Below are positions 5,555 to 5,625 of a stretch of DNA of 5,625 nt, in pieces (position 1 is the stretch's first letter; each line of letters starts with the position of its first letter). Source of the DNA: CAYMLQ01 sp964390795. Lineage in GTDB: Bacteria; Verrucomicrobiota; Kiritimatiellia; RFP12; UBA1067. A program made the position numbers and the translations under genes. The DNA lies in the NCBI GenBank assembly GCA_964390795.1, contig CAYMLQ010000372.1:1-5625 (forward strand). The letters are read 5' to 3'. The notes below the pieces were generated by a model. It was not told the DNA's origin. It searched no databases and worked only from the letters and a program-made list of their open reading frames with translations.

Positions 5555-5625
5555 AACGTAATTAAGAAAGAAGACACTAGCATCCCATAGGATTCACCAC
5601 GGGCAGCAGAATAAGCGCTGACCGG
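5530..5625 (-). CDS. Possible 3' end of a convergent gene on the minus strand (partial, unidentified)
   Basis: Reading the minus strand from the right edge gives 31 residues, including SAARGESYGMLVSSFLI, with a TGA stop at 5530-5532. The GESYGMLV stretch is the right inverted-repeat arm, read in the same frame as in the left partial ORF. Just outside the arm the two frames differ by exactly one codon (an extra Arg here), which would fit homologous coding sequence. The product is not recognised and the length is too short to be sure it is coding. Confidence 0.2.
   Translation of the reverse strand, partial: PVSAYSAARGESYGMLVSSFLITLLLNDKHC
5575..5595 (-). repeat. Right arm of the 21-bp perfect inverted repeat
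   Basis: This is the exact reverse complement of 30-50, separated from it by 5524 bases. There is no direct duplication of flanking sequence outside the arms (GTTGCCGGC on the left, ACCACGGGC on the right). That argues against a simple recent transposition with its boundaries exactly at these bases, but leaves open older insertion, site-specific recombination, or a longer flanking element. Confidence 0.9.

Larger units (their letters stand above)
5496..5625. other. AT-rich tail without a supported complete gene
   Basis: After the TAG of gene 4 the sequence falls to 32% GC over 5521-5580 (hand count). It holds a 10-bp direct repeat, the right inverted-repeat arm, and an open minus-strand frame that may be coding. 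I see no intrinsic terminator for the operon: there is no GC stem followed by a T-run. Confidence 0.6.

Noticed and set aside
21..5604. Target-site duplication flanking the inverted repeat
   Set aside because: Bases just outside the arms (GTTGCCGGC and ACCACGGGC) are not direct copies of each other.

Overview
The window carries one co-oriented block of four protein genes on the + strand (177-5495). It looks like part of a bacterial restriction or defence-type accessory region, not core housekeeping DNA. The central genes are GC-rich (65% in the sixty bases 1981-2040, counted by hand), while the outer ends are much poorer in GC (45% at 1-60, 32% at 5521-5580). The organism cannot be named from the sequence. 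The combination of a large SF2 helicase-nuclease, a four-helix-bundle protein with a zinc-ribbon tail, and short GACAGG-type repeats is compatible with a Gram-negative environmental or gut bacterium, possibly of the PVC group. That is an inference with low certainty.

Layout. Positions 1-176 hold the possible 3' end of an unidentified gene, one arm of a 21-bp perfect inverted repeat, and a short leader ORF that runs into the first gene. Gene 1 (177-3233) is a complete 1018-residue restriction-endonuclease-like protein: DEAH-type SF2 helicase followed by a PD-(D/E)XK nuclease, closest in my judgement to the BPTD_3080/type III Res group. Gene 2 (3349-4131) is a four-helix-bundle (S23-like) protein with a C-terminal four-cysteine zinc ribbon. 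Gene 3 (4144-4788) is a RelE/ParE-like domain joined directly to the last ~100 residues of a UvrD-type helicase; the ATPase core is missing, so it looks like an in-frame internally deleted remnant. Gene 4 (4815-5495) is an unrecognised protein whose motif order resembles the uracil-DNA-glycosylase fold. The last 130 bases are AT-rich and hold the second arm of the inverted repeat.

The 115-bp gap between genes 1 and 2 is unusually rich in structure. It has an 8-bp hairpin overlapping the end of gene 1, a nested stem-loop, and two kinds of ~10-bp tandem repeat. One of these repeats recurs, 25 of 28 bases identical, at the 3' end of gene 2, so gene 2 sits between two direct repeat copies.

How the genes might work together. 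Gene 1 would be the DNA-translocating and cutting subunit. Genes 2-4 contain nucleic-acid-binding or DNA-repair-like folds (zinc ribbon, helicase remnant, glycosylase-like fold) and follow with short gaps, so co-expression is plausible. No methyltransferase lies in the window; either it is outside, or the cluster does not protect host DNA by methylation. The most interesting points are the inverted repeat that brackets the block, the helicase with its motor deleted, and the repeat/RNA structure around the four-helix-bundle gene.
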